Assembly: GCA_017744735.1 (NCBI GenBank)
Contig: JAGIAR010000003.1
Location: 186,001 to 250,000 of the forward strand
Source of the DNA: Novosphingobium sp.
GTDB lineage: Bacteria > Pseudomonadota > Alphaproteobacteria > Sphingomonadales > Sphingomonadaceae
DNA length: 64,000 nt
Direction: 5' to 3'
Made by a program: the position numbers and the translations under genes. The notes below the pieces were generated by a model. The model saw only the letters and a program-made list of their open reading frames with translations, was not told the DNA's origin and made no database searches. This document shows positions 46,698 through 54,206 of this stretch, piece after piece; position 1 is the stretch's first letter; each line of letters starts with the position of its first letter.

Positions 46698-47333
46698 TCA
46701 GTCGGCCTTGTCCTTCCACGCCCAGGCGAGCACGCAGGGCAGGATGTTGAGCGGTTCGAACCCGTCGTCGATCCGGTCGAAATAGCGCGCGCAGAGATTC
46801 CGCGCGGCCTTGCAGAACTGGTAGGTCAGGAAGGCGCCGCCCGGGCGGATCACCCGCTGGGTGGCGGCCGCGATATTCGGGCCGACGCCTTCGGGCAGGG
46901 TCGAGAAGGGCAGGCCCGACAGCACGTAATCCGCATGGTCATGGCCGTGGGCGCGGACGATCTCCTCGACGTCCTCGGCCGAGCCGTGGACCGCGATGAA
47001 GCGCGAATCGCGGATCGTGCGCTTGAGATAGTCGATGAACAGCGGGTTGGTGTCGATCACCAGCAGCGTGCCGTCGCGCGGCAGCCGATCCAGCACCGGG
47101 CGGCAGAAGGTGCCGACGCCGGGGCCGTATTCGACGAACAGCTTCGTCTCCGCCCAGTTCACCGGGGCAAGCATCTTGCGGATGGTGAAACGCGACGAGG
47201 GAATGATCGAGCCGACCATCACCGGGTGTTCGAGGAAGCCCTGGAAGAATACGCCCCAAGGGCCGAGCAAATCGCGAACCTTGCGTTTCAACCTGTCGGA
47301 CCTGCGTTCCCGAGTGAGCTCGTAACCTGACAT
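46698..47333 (-). CDS. SAM-dependent methyltransferase, PmtA-like
   Basis: A 211-residue class I methyltransferase similar to bacterial phospholipid N-methyltransferases and rRNA-methylase-like relatives. The N-terminal FFQGFLEHPVMVGSIIPSSRF is characteristic of this group; the SAM loop is LFVEYGPGVGTF, followed by LLVIDTNPLFIDYL and VLSGLPFSTLP. It may methylate phosphatidylethanolamine at the membrane, but substrate is inferred from family only. The ATG at 47333 was chosen because conserved sequence begins shortly after it; ATG 47411 would add a non-conserved stretch. Confidence 0.8.
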   Translation of the reverse strand: MSGYELTRERRSDRLKRKVRDLLGPWGVFFQGFLEHPVMVGSIIPSSRFTIRKMLAPVNWAETKLFVEYGPGVGTFCRPVLDRLPRDGTLLVIDTNPLFIDYLKRTIRDSRFIAVHGSAEDVEEIVRAHGHDHADYVLSGLPFSTLPEGVGPNIAAATQRVIRPGGAFLTYQFCKAARNLCARYFDRIDDGFEPLNILPCVLAWAWKDKAD

Positions 47334-47489
47334 GAAGGCCCGCTTCCCCTTTGCTGTCCCGACCGGGGGACCAAATTTGCGTAACCTCGCGTTCGCAAAT
47401 CCGTAGTCCATTTGCAAGGATTGCGCGCCGCCCATCCGCCGATCCGTCGTGGAATGGGACACGAAGCGTGGCTGGCAAGCGATGAAATG

Positions 47490-47834
47490 TCAGAGGATTG
47501 CGTGGATTCGCTCGGGCGGACGGCACAGGCGCACGCCCTTTTCGGTCTCGACCAGCGGCCGCTCGATCAGCCTGGGATTCGCGACCATCGCCGCGATCAC
47601 GGTCGCATCCTCCGCCGCGGTCAGCCCGCGCTCGGCAGCGTCGGTGCCCTGGGTCCGCAGGCCCTCGCGCGCTTCCATGCCGGCGTCGCGATAGAGCTGG
47701 GCCAGCTTTTCGGCCGAGGGCGGATGCTTGAGATAGTCGACCACGGTCAACTCGATCCCCGGCGTCGCGCGCAGGGTTTCGAGCGCCTGGCGCGACTTGC
47801 TGCAGCCCGGATTGTGCCAGATGGTGGCCTTCAC
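47490..47834 (-). CDS. ArsC-family (glutaredoxin-type) reductase
   Basis: A 114-residue ArsC-family protein. The active-site Cys lies in IWHNPGCSKSR, and DYLKHPPSAEKLAQLY, plus RLIERPLVETEKGVRLCRPPE near the C-terminus, match the ArsC/YfgD subgroup. It could reduce arsenate with glutathione and glutaredoxin, although YfgD-like members have no proven arsenate role and no other ars genes are near. The GTG at 47834 starts 4 bases after the upstream 2Fe-2S gene, so the two are co-transcribed. Confidence 0.87.
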   Translation of the reverse strand: MKATIWHNPGCSKSRQALETLRATPGIELTVVDYLKHPPSAEKLAQLYRDAGMEAREGLRTQGTDAAERGLTAAEDATVIAAMVANPRLIERPLVETEKGVRLCRPPERIHAIL

Positions 47835-47838
47835 GCCG

Positions 47839-48384
47839 TTACGCTCCCTTGTCCGCGCGCATCGCAGGGACTGCCCGTTCGGCATCCTCGGCGCTGATCC
47901 CCGGCGCAGGGGCCGCGCTGATGGTTTCCTGCCGCAGCGCCACCCGCCCGGCGCGCTGGATCGCCCGCGTCAGGCGCGGATAAACTCCGCAGCGGCACAG
48001 GTTCTGGATCGCGGCCTCGATATCCTCCTCGCTCGGCGCGGCATTGCGCTGGAGCAGCGCGGCCGCCGCCATCACGATGCCGGGGGTGCAGAAGCCGCAC
48101 TGGATCGCCTGTTCGGCCACCATCGCCTGCTGCACCGGGTGCGAGCGGTCGCGGGCGAGGCCCTCGATCGTGGTCACGAAGCGCCCCTCGGCCTCGGCGA
48201 TGGTGATCAGGCAGCTGCGCAGCGCCTCGCCGTCGACGATCACCATGCAGGCGCCGCAATCGCCGACACCGCAGCCGTATTTGGTGCCGGTGAGATTGGC
48301 TGCGTCGCGCAGCGCCCACAGCAGCGGGGTCTGCGGATCGATGTCGAATTGCACCGGCTTCCCGTTGACGGTCATGCTCGACAT
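47839..48384 (-). CDS. Orphan 2Fe-2S subunit of molybdenum hydroxylase type
   Basis: A 181-residue protein of the IorA/CoxS type, the small electron-transfer subunit of xanthine-oxidase-family enzymes. The plant-type cluster is CGVGDCGAC with a later Cys (SC), and the second cluster is QCGFCTPG...LCRCGVYPRL, so all eight cysteines are present. The length exceeds the usual ~155 because of an Ala/Glu-rich tail. No molybdenum-binding large subunit is beside it; the neighbours are a class II aldolase and an ArsC-like gene. A large subunit elsewhere, or a different partner, must be assumed. Confidence 0.9.
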   Translation of the reverse strand: MSSMTVNGKPVQFDIDPQTPLLWALRDAANLTGTKYGCGVGDCGACMVIVDGEALRSCLITIAEAEGRFVTTIEGLARDRSHPVQQAMVAEQAIQCGFCTPGIVMAAAALLQRNAAPSEEDIEAAIQNLCRCGVYPRLTRAIQRAGRVALRQETISAAPAPGISAEDAERAVPAMRADKGA

Positions 48385-48403
48385 GGCGGTTCTTTCGGTG
48401 GCC

Positions 48404-49159
48404 TCAGTCGCGCCAGCTCGGGTCGATCGTGTCGATCTTGCGCTTCCACGCCTCGAAGTCGAGCACGCCGAAGCCCGCGCGCAGCATCTTGTCGCGATCC
48501 TGCTGGTGCTTCTCGATCACCGCGTCGGACACGCGGATCGGCGTGCCCAGCGCGGCGGTCTTGACCTGGATCTCGCAGGCGCGCTGGAGCATGTAGTATT
48601 TGAGGAACATCTCGGGCAGCGTCTCGCCCATCACCACCGGCCCGTGGTTGCGCAGCATCAGCACGCGGTGGTTGCCGAGATTGCGCACCAGCCGCTCGCC
48701 CTCTTCGGCATTGACGGTGATGCCCTCGAAATCGTGATAGCCGATCCCGCCTTCGAAGAAGCACGAATAGAAATTGGTCGGGGTCAGCCCCTCCTCGCTC
48801 GAGCACACCGCCATCGTGTCGGGCGTATGGGTGTGAACGATCGCATGCGCCCAGGAGAGCTCCTTGTGGAACACCGAATGCTGGGTGAAGCCGGCCAGAT
48901 TGACCCAGTGCGGGCTGCCGTCGAGCTTGTTGCCCTCGCTGTCGATCTTGATCAGGTTCGACGCGGTCACCTCGGACCACAGCAGCCCGAACGGGTTGAT
49001 CAGGAACGCCTCTTCGCCGGGCACGCGCAGGGTGATGTGGTTGTAGATCGACTCGCACCAGCCGAGGTGGTCGAAAATCCGGTAACAGGCGGCAAGATCC
49101 TGCCGCGCCCTCCATTCCGCCTCGCTGCATTCGTAGCCGGTCTTGAGCTGGGTGGCCAT
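48404..49159 (-). CDS. Class II aldolase/adducin family protein
   Basis: A 251-residue member of the class II aldolase/adducin family. The zinc-binding His pair is in AIVHTHTPDTMAV, with another His in LMLRNHGPVVMG, and SIYNHITLRVPG and FLINPFGLLWSEVTASNL are family blocks. Members include L-fuculose-phosphate-type aldolases and many proteins in aromatic or sugar-acid catabolic clusters. It leads the minus-strand group aldolase, 2Fe-2S subunit, ArsC-like and faces the VOC/cupin group, with a 348-bp divergent spacer. Confidence 0.9.
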   Translation of the reverse strand: MATQLKTGYECSEAEWRARQDLAACYRIFDHLGWCESIYNHITLRVPGEEAFLINPFGLLWSEVTASNLIKIDSEGNKLDGSPHWVNLAGFTQHSVFHKELSWAHAIVHTHTPDTMAVCSSEEGLTPTNFYSCFFEGGIGYHDFEGITVNAEEGERLVRNLGNHRVLMLRNHGPVVMGETLPEMFLKYYMLQRACEIQVKTAALGTPIRVSDAVIEKHQQDRDKMLRAGFGVLDFEAWKRKIDTIDPSWRD

Positions 49160-49507
49160 GTCACTCTCCGTTTATGGGGCGACCTTATCCCCTCGCCTTG
49201 CCTTAGTCACCCCGGATCGCCCGGCTACCCCACTCCGTCATCCTGAACCTGTTTCAGGATCCATTCCTCGATTTGTCCGGAGAGAAGAAGCGGGCACCGC
49301 CTAACCCCGAAGTCGCGCCCGGTTCGAACCTCAGCGCGTCAGGCGCGATGGATCCTGAAACAGGTTCAGGATGACGGGTCTGTAAGGGTGACTCCTGTCG
49401 CCACACCAACCCTTGGTTGACTTTGCCCCGCCGCATGGCAAGCCGTCCGCTTCCAAATGCGGGAATCGCGCGAACCAACGCCGCCCGCTCCTGTGGAGGG
49501 GATCGAG
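49160..49507. other. 348-bp divergent spacer holding promoters and a repeat
   Basis: This gap separates the aldolase group (minus) from the VOC group (plus). Bases 49236-49376 are the inverted-repeat element; the rest must contain the two promoters. A GGAGGGG just before 49508 is the ribosome site of the VOC gene. No clear operator could be assigned. Confidence 0.5.
49236..49376. repeat. Inverted-repeat-bounded intergenic element, copy 2
   Basis: A 141-bp element with nearly perfect terminal inverted repeats: CGTCATCCTGAACCTGTTTC AGGATCCAT on the left and ATGGATCCTGAAACAGGTTC AGGATGACG on the right, about 29 bases with at most one mismatch. The interior matches copy 1 (537-679) in order. Long RNA made from it would fold into one stem. 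It has no coding capacity. Confidence 0.8.
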
Positions 49508-50053
49508 ATGACCAAGCAGCTGGGCTACGGCCAGCCGATGGAAGGCATTGCGCAGACCGCCTTCATCGTTCCGGACCTGCACGCCGCAATCGATCATTGG
49601 GTCAGCAACTGCAAGGCGGGGCCGTTCTTCGTGCTTGACCACTTCCTGGTGCCCGGGCAGAACTACCGCGGCGCGGAATCGCAGGCCGACATCACCATCG
49701 CGATGGGCTTTGCCGGGCACATGCTGATCGAGCTGATCCAGCCGCTCGACGACCACCCGAGCGTCTACAAGGAGACGAAGGAGCATCGCGGCTTCGGCTT
49801 CCACCACTTCGGCCTCGCCTGCGCCGACGTCGACGCGTCGAGCCTCGAATACCAGAAGCGCGGCTATGTCGAGGCGTTCCGCGCCTCGGTGCCGACCGGG
49901 GGCGAGGTGGTCTATCTCGACGACGGCAACGGGCCGCAATGGGGTTTCCTCGAGCTGCTGCCGGTGACGCCGGGGATGGACGAGACCTTCACGCGCTTCT
50001 GGCAGGCATCGCAGGATTGGGACGGCAGCGACCCGGTGCGCTCGTTCCTATAA
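49508..50053 (+). CDS. VOC (glyoxalase/bleomycin resistance) family protein
   Basis: A 181-residue vicinal-oxygen-chelate protein. The N-terminal QTAFIVPDLHAAIDHWVSN and the central HRGFGFHHFGLACADVDASSLEYQKRGY show paired beta-alpha-beta-beta-beta halves; HHFGLAC supplies metal-binding His. VOC enzymes in catabolic clusters are often isomerases, lyases or ring-cleaving dioxygenases, but length and residues fit the glyoxalase-4-type group. It is the first gene of the plus-strand group; the ATG at 49508 has GGAGGGG. An MFS transporter follows. Confidence 0.83.
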   Translation: MTKQLGYGQPMEGIAQTAFIVPDLHAAIDHWVSNCKAGPFFVLDHFLVPGQNYRGAESQADITIAMGFAGHMLIELIQPLDDHPSVYKETKEHRGFGFHHFGLACADVDASSLEYQKRGYVEAFRASVPTGGEVVYLDDGNGPQWGFLELLPVTPGMDETFTRFWQASQDWDGSDPVRSFL

Positions 50054-50100
50054 GGATTTGATTTGGGAGCCCGCCGAGACGGGTGACGGGAGACAGGACA

Positions 50101-51402
50101 ATGCAAGCGACAGCAACTGGCGACACTGGCGCCGATACCGGCACGACGACGCGCAATTCCACCGGCTACCAGGCGTTGCTGGTCGGGCTGCTGAGCCTCA
50201 ATTTCGGGATCGTGTTCTTCGACCGGAACTCGCTCAACTTCCTGATGCCCTTCGTGCAGCCCGAACTGCACCTGTCGAACAGCCAGGTCGGCGCGGTCGC
50301 GGGCATCTTCAGCTTCATCTGGGCGATCGCCGCCTTCGGCGTCAGCCGCGTGTCCGACGTGGCCGGCAACCGCAAGCTGCTGCTGGTGATCGCGACGGTG
50401 GCCTTCTCCGCCTGCTCGTTCCTGACCGGCCTCGCCGCGAGCTTCGCGATGCTGATCGGCGCGCGGATCATCATGGGCATCGCCGAAGGCGGGGTGATGC
50501 CGATCAGCCATGCGATGGTCGCGAGCGAGGTCTCGCCCAAGTATCGCGGGCTGGCGCAGGGGATCGCGCAGAACTTCGGCTCGAACTTCTTCGGCAGCTT
50601 CGTCGCCCCGGTGGTGCTGGTCGCGCTGGCCGAGCATTACGGCTGGCGCAGCGCCTTCTACATCGCCGGCATTCCGGGCATCGTCAGCGCCGCGCTGATC
50701 TGGTTCCTGCTCAAGGAGCCCGAGAAGGTGGCCGAGCCCGCCCCGGCCGCGCCGAAGAAATCGACCGGCCAGGCGGTGGGCGACTACATCAAGGCGGTCG
50801 GCGAGGCGCTCAAGATCCGCAACGTGTTCATCTGCGTCGCGATGGGGATCGTGCTGGTCGCCTACCTGGTGATCACCTGGGCCTTCATGCCGCTCTACCT
50901 CACCCAGGTCCGCGGCTATTCGCAGACCGACGCGAGCTGGCTGATGAGCGTGCTCGGCATTTCGGCCACCATCGGCAGCTTCGCCACCGCGGGCCTCAGC
51001 GACGTGCTGGGGCGGCGGCCGGTGATGATCCTGTGTCCGTTCCTCTCGCTGCTGCTGCCCTTGGGCGCGATGTATTACCACGGACCCTATGTCGGGATGA
51101 TCGCGATCTTCTTCGTCGGCTGGGCGCTCAACGGGATCTTCCCGCTGTTCATGGCGACCGTGCCTTCCGAAAGCGTCCCTCCGGCGATGGCGGCGACCGT
51201 GTTCGGCCTGTGCATGGGCAGCTGCGAGATCATCGGCGGCGCGGGCGGCCCGGCGATCGCCGGCGTGGCGGCGGACGCCTACGGGTTGCAGGCGCCGCTG
51301 TGGATGATGGCGGGGCTGACCTTCGTCGGCTTCCTGTTCGCGCTGTTCCTCAAGGAATCCGCCCCGGCCGTGCTCGCCAAACGCGGAGCGGCAGCCGCCT
51401 GA
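50101..51402 (+). CDS. MFS transporter (ACS/aromatic acid type)
   Basis: A 433-residue major-facilitator protein with about twelve spans. The motif-A region after span 2 is FGVSRVSDVAGNRKLLL, and LSDVLGRRPVM repeats it in the second half. GIAEGGVMPISHAMVASEVSPKYRG is the mark of the anion:cation symporter group (tartrate, phthalate, hydroxybenzoate carriers). It probably imports the organic acid degraded by the surrounding genes. The ATG at 50101 has GGGAGACAGGAC upstream; a GTG at 50083 is possible. Confidence 0.88.
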   Translation: MQATATGDTGADTGTTTRNSTGYQALLVGLLSLNFGIVFFDRNSLNFLMPFVQPELHLSNSQVGAVAGIFSFIWAIAAFGVSRVSDVAGNRKLLLVIATVAFSACSFLTGLAASFAMLIGARIIMGIAEGGVMPISHAMVASEVSPKYRGLAQGIAQNFGSNFFGSFVAPVVLVALAEHYGWRSAFYIAGIPGIVSAALIWFLLKEPEKVAEPAPAAPKKSTGQAVGDYIKAVGEALKIRNVFICVAMGIVLVAYLVITWAFMPLYLTQVRGYSQTDASWLMSVLGISATIGSFATAGLSDVLGRRPVMILCPFLSLLLPLGAMYYHGPYVGMIAIFFVGWALNGIFPLFMATVPSESVPPAMAATVFGLCMGSCEIIGGAGGPAIAGVAADAYGLQAPLWMMAGLTFVGFLFALFLKESAPAVLAKRGAAAA

Positions 51403-51439
51403 CTCCGCTTGCCTAGCGATTTGCCTTTGGGCAGTGTCC

Positions 51440-51476
51440 CTCCCGGCCGAGTCACGCCGAGATGACCGGCCGGGAG
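51440..51476 (+). promoter_or_regulatory. Hairpin overlapping the ribosome site of the first cupin gene
   Basis: CTCCCGGCCG and CGGCCGGGAG form a perfect 10-bp stem with a 17-base loop between the MFS and first cupin genes. The right arm ends in GGGAG, the likely ribosome site for the TTG at 51484, so folding would hide it. It lacks a U-run, so termination is unlikely; translational control or transcript stability is inferred. Confidence 0.45.
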
Positions 51477-51483
51477 AGAGACA

Positions 51484-52029
51484 TTGCCTGAAGCACCGAC
51501 CACCGAGCCCTGGGCGGGCACCCCGCCCGTTCCGCACATCTTCCGCCCGGGCGCGCTGCCCGAGGCCTATATGGCCAATATCGCCGAGGGCGACGAACGC
51601 TTGTGGGTGCCGATCGGGCGCCCCCATGTCGAGGACGTGTTCTCCAAGCCGGTGTGGATCAGCCCGACGCTGAACATGTGGGCCGACGTGCTGATGGCCA
51701 AGAAGCCCTGCATCGTGAACCGGCATTACCATCCCAAGCCGATCTGGGCCTACACCATCAGCGGCAAGTGGGCCTATCTCGAGCACGAATGGACCGCGAC
51801 TGCGGGCGACTTCATCTTCGAGACCCCGGGCGAAAGCCACACGCTGGTCTCCTACGAGCACGCCGATCCGATGAAGGTGTTCTTCGTCGTCTCGGGTCCG
51901 CTGATGTGGCTCGACGAGCAGGGCAATTCGGTCGGCCATTACGATGTGTTCGACTATATGCGCGACGCCCGCGCCCATTATAAAGAGGCCGGGATCGCCG
52001 ACGACTATCTCGACGGTCTGATCCGCTAG
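51484..52029 (+). CDS. Cupin, 2,4'-dihydroxyacetophenone dioxygenase type (copy 1)
   Basis: A 181-residue single-domain cupin of the DAD family, non-haem iron dioxygenases of which the founder splits a carbon-carbon bond of 2,4'-dihydroxyacetophenone. The likely ligands are H81 and H83 (NRHYHPKP), E100 (WAYLEHEW) and H119 (PGESHTLVS), with spacing identical to the two other cupins here. It starts with TTG preceded by GGGAG. It is the most divergent of the three copies and has its own N-terminal Pro-rich lead. The substrate is unknown. Confidence 0.82.
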   Translation: MPEAPTTEPWAGTPPVPHIFRPGALPEAYMANIAEGDERLWVPIGRPHVEDVFSKPVWISPTLNMWADVLMAKKPCIVNRHYHPKPIWAYTISGKWAYLEHEWTATAGDFIFETPGESHTLVSYEHADPMKVFFVVSGPLMWLDEQGNSVGHYDVFDYMRDARAHYKEAGIADDYLDGLIR

Positions 52030-52044
52030 GAGCCGTTGGGAACG

Positions 52045-52962
52045 ATGCATGGTCCGCTGCAGCATTACGCGACGAGCGACGTTCCCGATGCCCGCAAGCT
52101 TGCCTATTGGAACGATCTCACGGGCGAGGCCTATTCGGGCAGCTCGGTCGAATGCCGGCAGGATTTTCACGGGCGGATGTGGAGTTGGACGGTCGGGGGA
52201 CTGCGCATGTTGCGCCCGCAGACCGAAGCCTGTCGGGTCACCCGCCAGGCCAGCGCGAGCGAGGCCGACAAGGTCATTCTCCACCTGCACCACCGCGGCG
52301 GCGGCCGCTATCGCCACGATCGCCGCGCGATCGAGATCACCGCGGGCGACATGGTGCTGTGCAATTCCGCAGACGGCTACACGATCGACCTGACCGCGCA
52401 CGATACGCTGGCGGTCGAGTTCTCGCGCGATGCGCTCGGCCTCGCCCCGGCGGTGATCGACAGCCGGATCGGGACGGTGATCGACGGTACTCGCGCCGAG
52501 GTCAGGCTGCTGCACGATTTCCTGCTCTCGCTCTGGCGCCAGGTGCGTTGGCAGGGCGACAGCCTGTCCGGCGAGATCGACCGGGTGTTTCTTTCGCTGG
52601 TCTCGCTCGCGCTCGCACCCGATGTCGGCGAGCCTGCCCCGGTGGGCAATGTGATGGAGCGCGTCGCGAAGATCGTCGCGGCACGGCTCCACGAACCCGA
52701 CTTCGGGAGTTACGAGCTCGCAAGCGAGGCGGGCCTGACGATGCGGGCACTGCAGAAGGCCTGCGCCCGGCGCGGGACCACCCCGACCGGCCTGATCCAG
52801 TCGGCCCGGCTCGATTGCGCGGCAGAGCGGCTGGCGGTCGATTTCGAAGCCTCGGTCACCGAAGTCGCCTTCGAATACGGCTTCAGCGACAGCGCCTATT
52901 TCAGCCGCTGCTTCCGTCAGCGTTTCGGACGCTCGCCGCTGCAATGGCGGCGTGGCCGATGA
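52045..52962 (+). CDS. AraC-family transcriptional regulator
   Basis: A 305-residue regulator: an N-terminal AraC-binding-like sensor (about 1-190) and a C-terminal double HTH (about 210-302). The second HTH has VTEVAFEYGFSDSAYFSRCFRQRFGRSPLQWRR, the family signature. It lies between two cupin genes on the same strand and probably activates the VOC-MFS-cupin-SDR-ADH genes in response to the substrate. A TTG at 52036 is an alternative start; the ATG at 52045 follows AGGAG by 11 bases. Confidence 0.9.
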   Translation: MHGPLQHYATSDVPDARKLAYWNDLTGEAYSGSSVECRQDFHGRMWSWTVGGLRMLRPQTEACRVTRQASASEADKVILHLHHRGGGRYRHDRRAIEITAGDMVLCNSADGYTIDLTAHDTLAVEFSRDALGLAPAVIDSRIGTVIDGTRAEVRLLHDFLLSLWRQVRWQGDSLSGEIDRVFLSLVSLALAPDVGEPAPVGNVMERVAKIVAARLHEPDFGSYELASEAGLTMRALQKACARRGTTPTGLIQSARLDCAAERLAVDFEASVTEVAFEYGFSDSAYFSRCFRQRFGRSPLQWRRGR

Positions 52963-53101
52963 GGGGGCGAACGGGGGCGCTTTTGTGCAAATCGCGGGCG
53001 CGCGGGTGCAAGCAGTGCCTGCCCCGACCTGCTAACAGGCACCACACCGCCGGGTAAGGTGCAGAGCGCCTCGGACCCGGTTTTCTGAGAGGACTTTTCC
53101 G
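52963..53101. promoter_or_regulatory. Upstream region of the second cupin gene
   Basis: 139 bp between the AraC gene and the second cupin, large compared with the other gaps in this group, so it may hold an AraC-controlled promoter for the cupin-cupin-SDR-ADH genes. GAGAGGA precedes the ATG at 53102. No direct repeats were recognised with confidence. Confidence 0.4.
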
Positions 53102-53641
53102 ATGGCAAGCGTAATGAAGGCCCCGCCCTCGACCAAGAAGGCGATCGTCGACGTACCGTTCAACTACCGCGAACTGGTGGCCCGCACGAGCCCCGGCGGG
53201 CGCTATATCGACATGGAGACCGATGCCGACAGCCCGTGGGTGCCGTTCGGCGAGACCGCGGCGATCAAGCACCTGAGCTTCGACGTGCGCAGCAACACCT
53301 TCTCCAACGTGCTGTGGGTCAAGGGCCCGGGCGTGGTCGGCACGCATTTGCACCGCGGCACTATCACGATGGTCTGCATCACCGGCAGCGTGCGCTATCT
53401 GGAATACGACTGGGTCGCGACGCCCGGCGGGCTGATCCTCGAGGTTCCGGGCGAGAGCCACACGCTCGTCACCGACCACCCGGAGGGCTGCAAGCTGTTC
53501 GGCTGGATGCAGGGCCCGATCGAGTTTTACGACGAGAACGCCAATTTCATCGAGACGGTCGACGTGTGGTGGATGATGAACCACTACGAGAGCTACTGCA
53601 GGGAGCAGGGCATTCCGATCAATCCCAAGCTGTACCTGTAA
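53102..53641 (+). CDS. Cupin, 2,4'-dihydroxyacetophenone dioxygenase type (copy 2)
   Basis: A 179-residue DAD-type cupin. Ligands are H82 and H84 (GTHLHRG), E101 (RYLEYDW) and H120 (PGESHTLVT). It is clearly a tandem paralogue of copy 3: both contain SPWVPFG, HLSFDVR-N and the end DVWWxMNHYExYCRE. The two may form a hetero-oligomer or act on successive intermediates. It is separated from copy 3 by only 11 bp. Confidence 0.85.
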   Translation: MASVMKAPPSTKKAIVDVPFNYRELVARTSPGGRYIDMETDADSPWVPFGETAAIKHLSFDVRSNTFSNVLWVKGPGVVGTHLHRGTITMVCITGSVRYLEYDWVATPGGLILEVPGESHTLVTDHPEGCKLFGWMQGPIEFYDENANFIETVDVWWMMNHYESYCREQGIPINPKLYL

Positions 53642-53652
53642 GGATCCCTGCG

Positions 53653-54186
53653 ATGGCAACGCTGACCGCTCCCCCGTCGAGCGCCTACGAGATCGTCAAG
53701 ATTCCCGAACCCTTCTCCGCGCTGATCGGCCGCCGCGGGCAGGAGGGGACCTATGTCGGCTCGTCCGAGGAGGAAAGCCCGTGGGTCCCCTTCGGCGACA
53801 ACGCCGCGATCCGCCACCTCTCCTTCGACGTGCGCCAGAACACCTATTGCAACATATTGTGGATCAAGGGCCCCGGCGTGATCGGCACCCACCGCCACCG
53901 CGGGCCGGTGTGGGCGATCGGGCTGGAAGGCAGCTTCCGCTATCTCGAATACGACTGGGTCTGCCGCCCCGGCGAATTCATCACCGAAACGCCGGGCACC
54001 GCCCACACGCTGGTGACCGACGATCCCAACGGGATGAAGGCGCTGTTCTTCATGCAGGGCGCGAACGAGTTCTTCGATGCCGAGGGCAATTTCGTCGAGA
54101 CGCTCGACGTGTGGTGGTTCATGAACCACTATGAGACCTACTGCCGGGAAAATGGCCTGAAGATCAACGAGCAGCTCTACATCTGA
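53653..54186 (+). CDS. Cupin, 2,4'-dihydroxyacetophenone dioxygenase type (copy 3)
   Basis: A 177-residue DAD-type cupin. Ligands are H80 and H82 (GTHRHRG), E99 (RYLEYDW) and H118 (PGTAHTLVT). Copy 2 and copy 3 share most of their length, whereas copy 1 shares the core only. Residues lining the pocket differ between copies (GPVWAIG here, GTITMVC in copy 2), which suggests different substrates rather than simple redundancy. The SDR gene follows 20 bp downstream. Confidence 0.85.
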   Translation: MATLTAPPSSAYEIVKIPEPFSALIGRRGQEGTYVGSSEEESPWVPFGDNAAIRHLSFDVRQNTYCNILWIKGPGVIGTHRHRGPVWAIGLEGSFRYLEYDWVCRPGEFITETPGTAHTLVTDDPNGMKALFFMQGANEFFDAEGNFVETLDVWWFMNHYETYCRENGLKINEQLYI

Positions 54187-54206
54187 ACGGAGCGGCGGGA
54201 GCGGAT

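Noticed and set aside
49912-52944. 1010-codon open frame on the minus strand across the catabolic cluster
   Set aside because: It lies opposite the MFS, cupin and AraC genes, all of which have strong family motifs on the plus strand; its own translation shows none.
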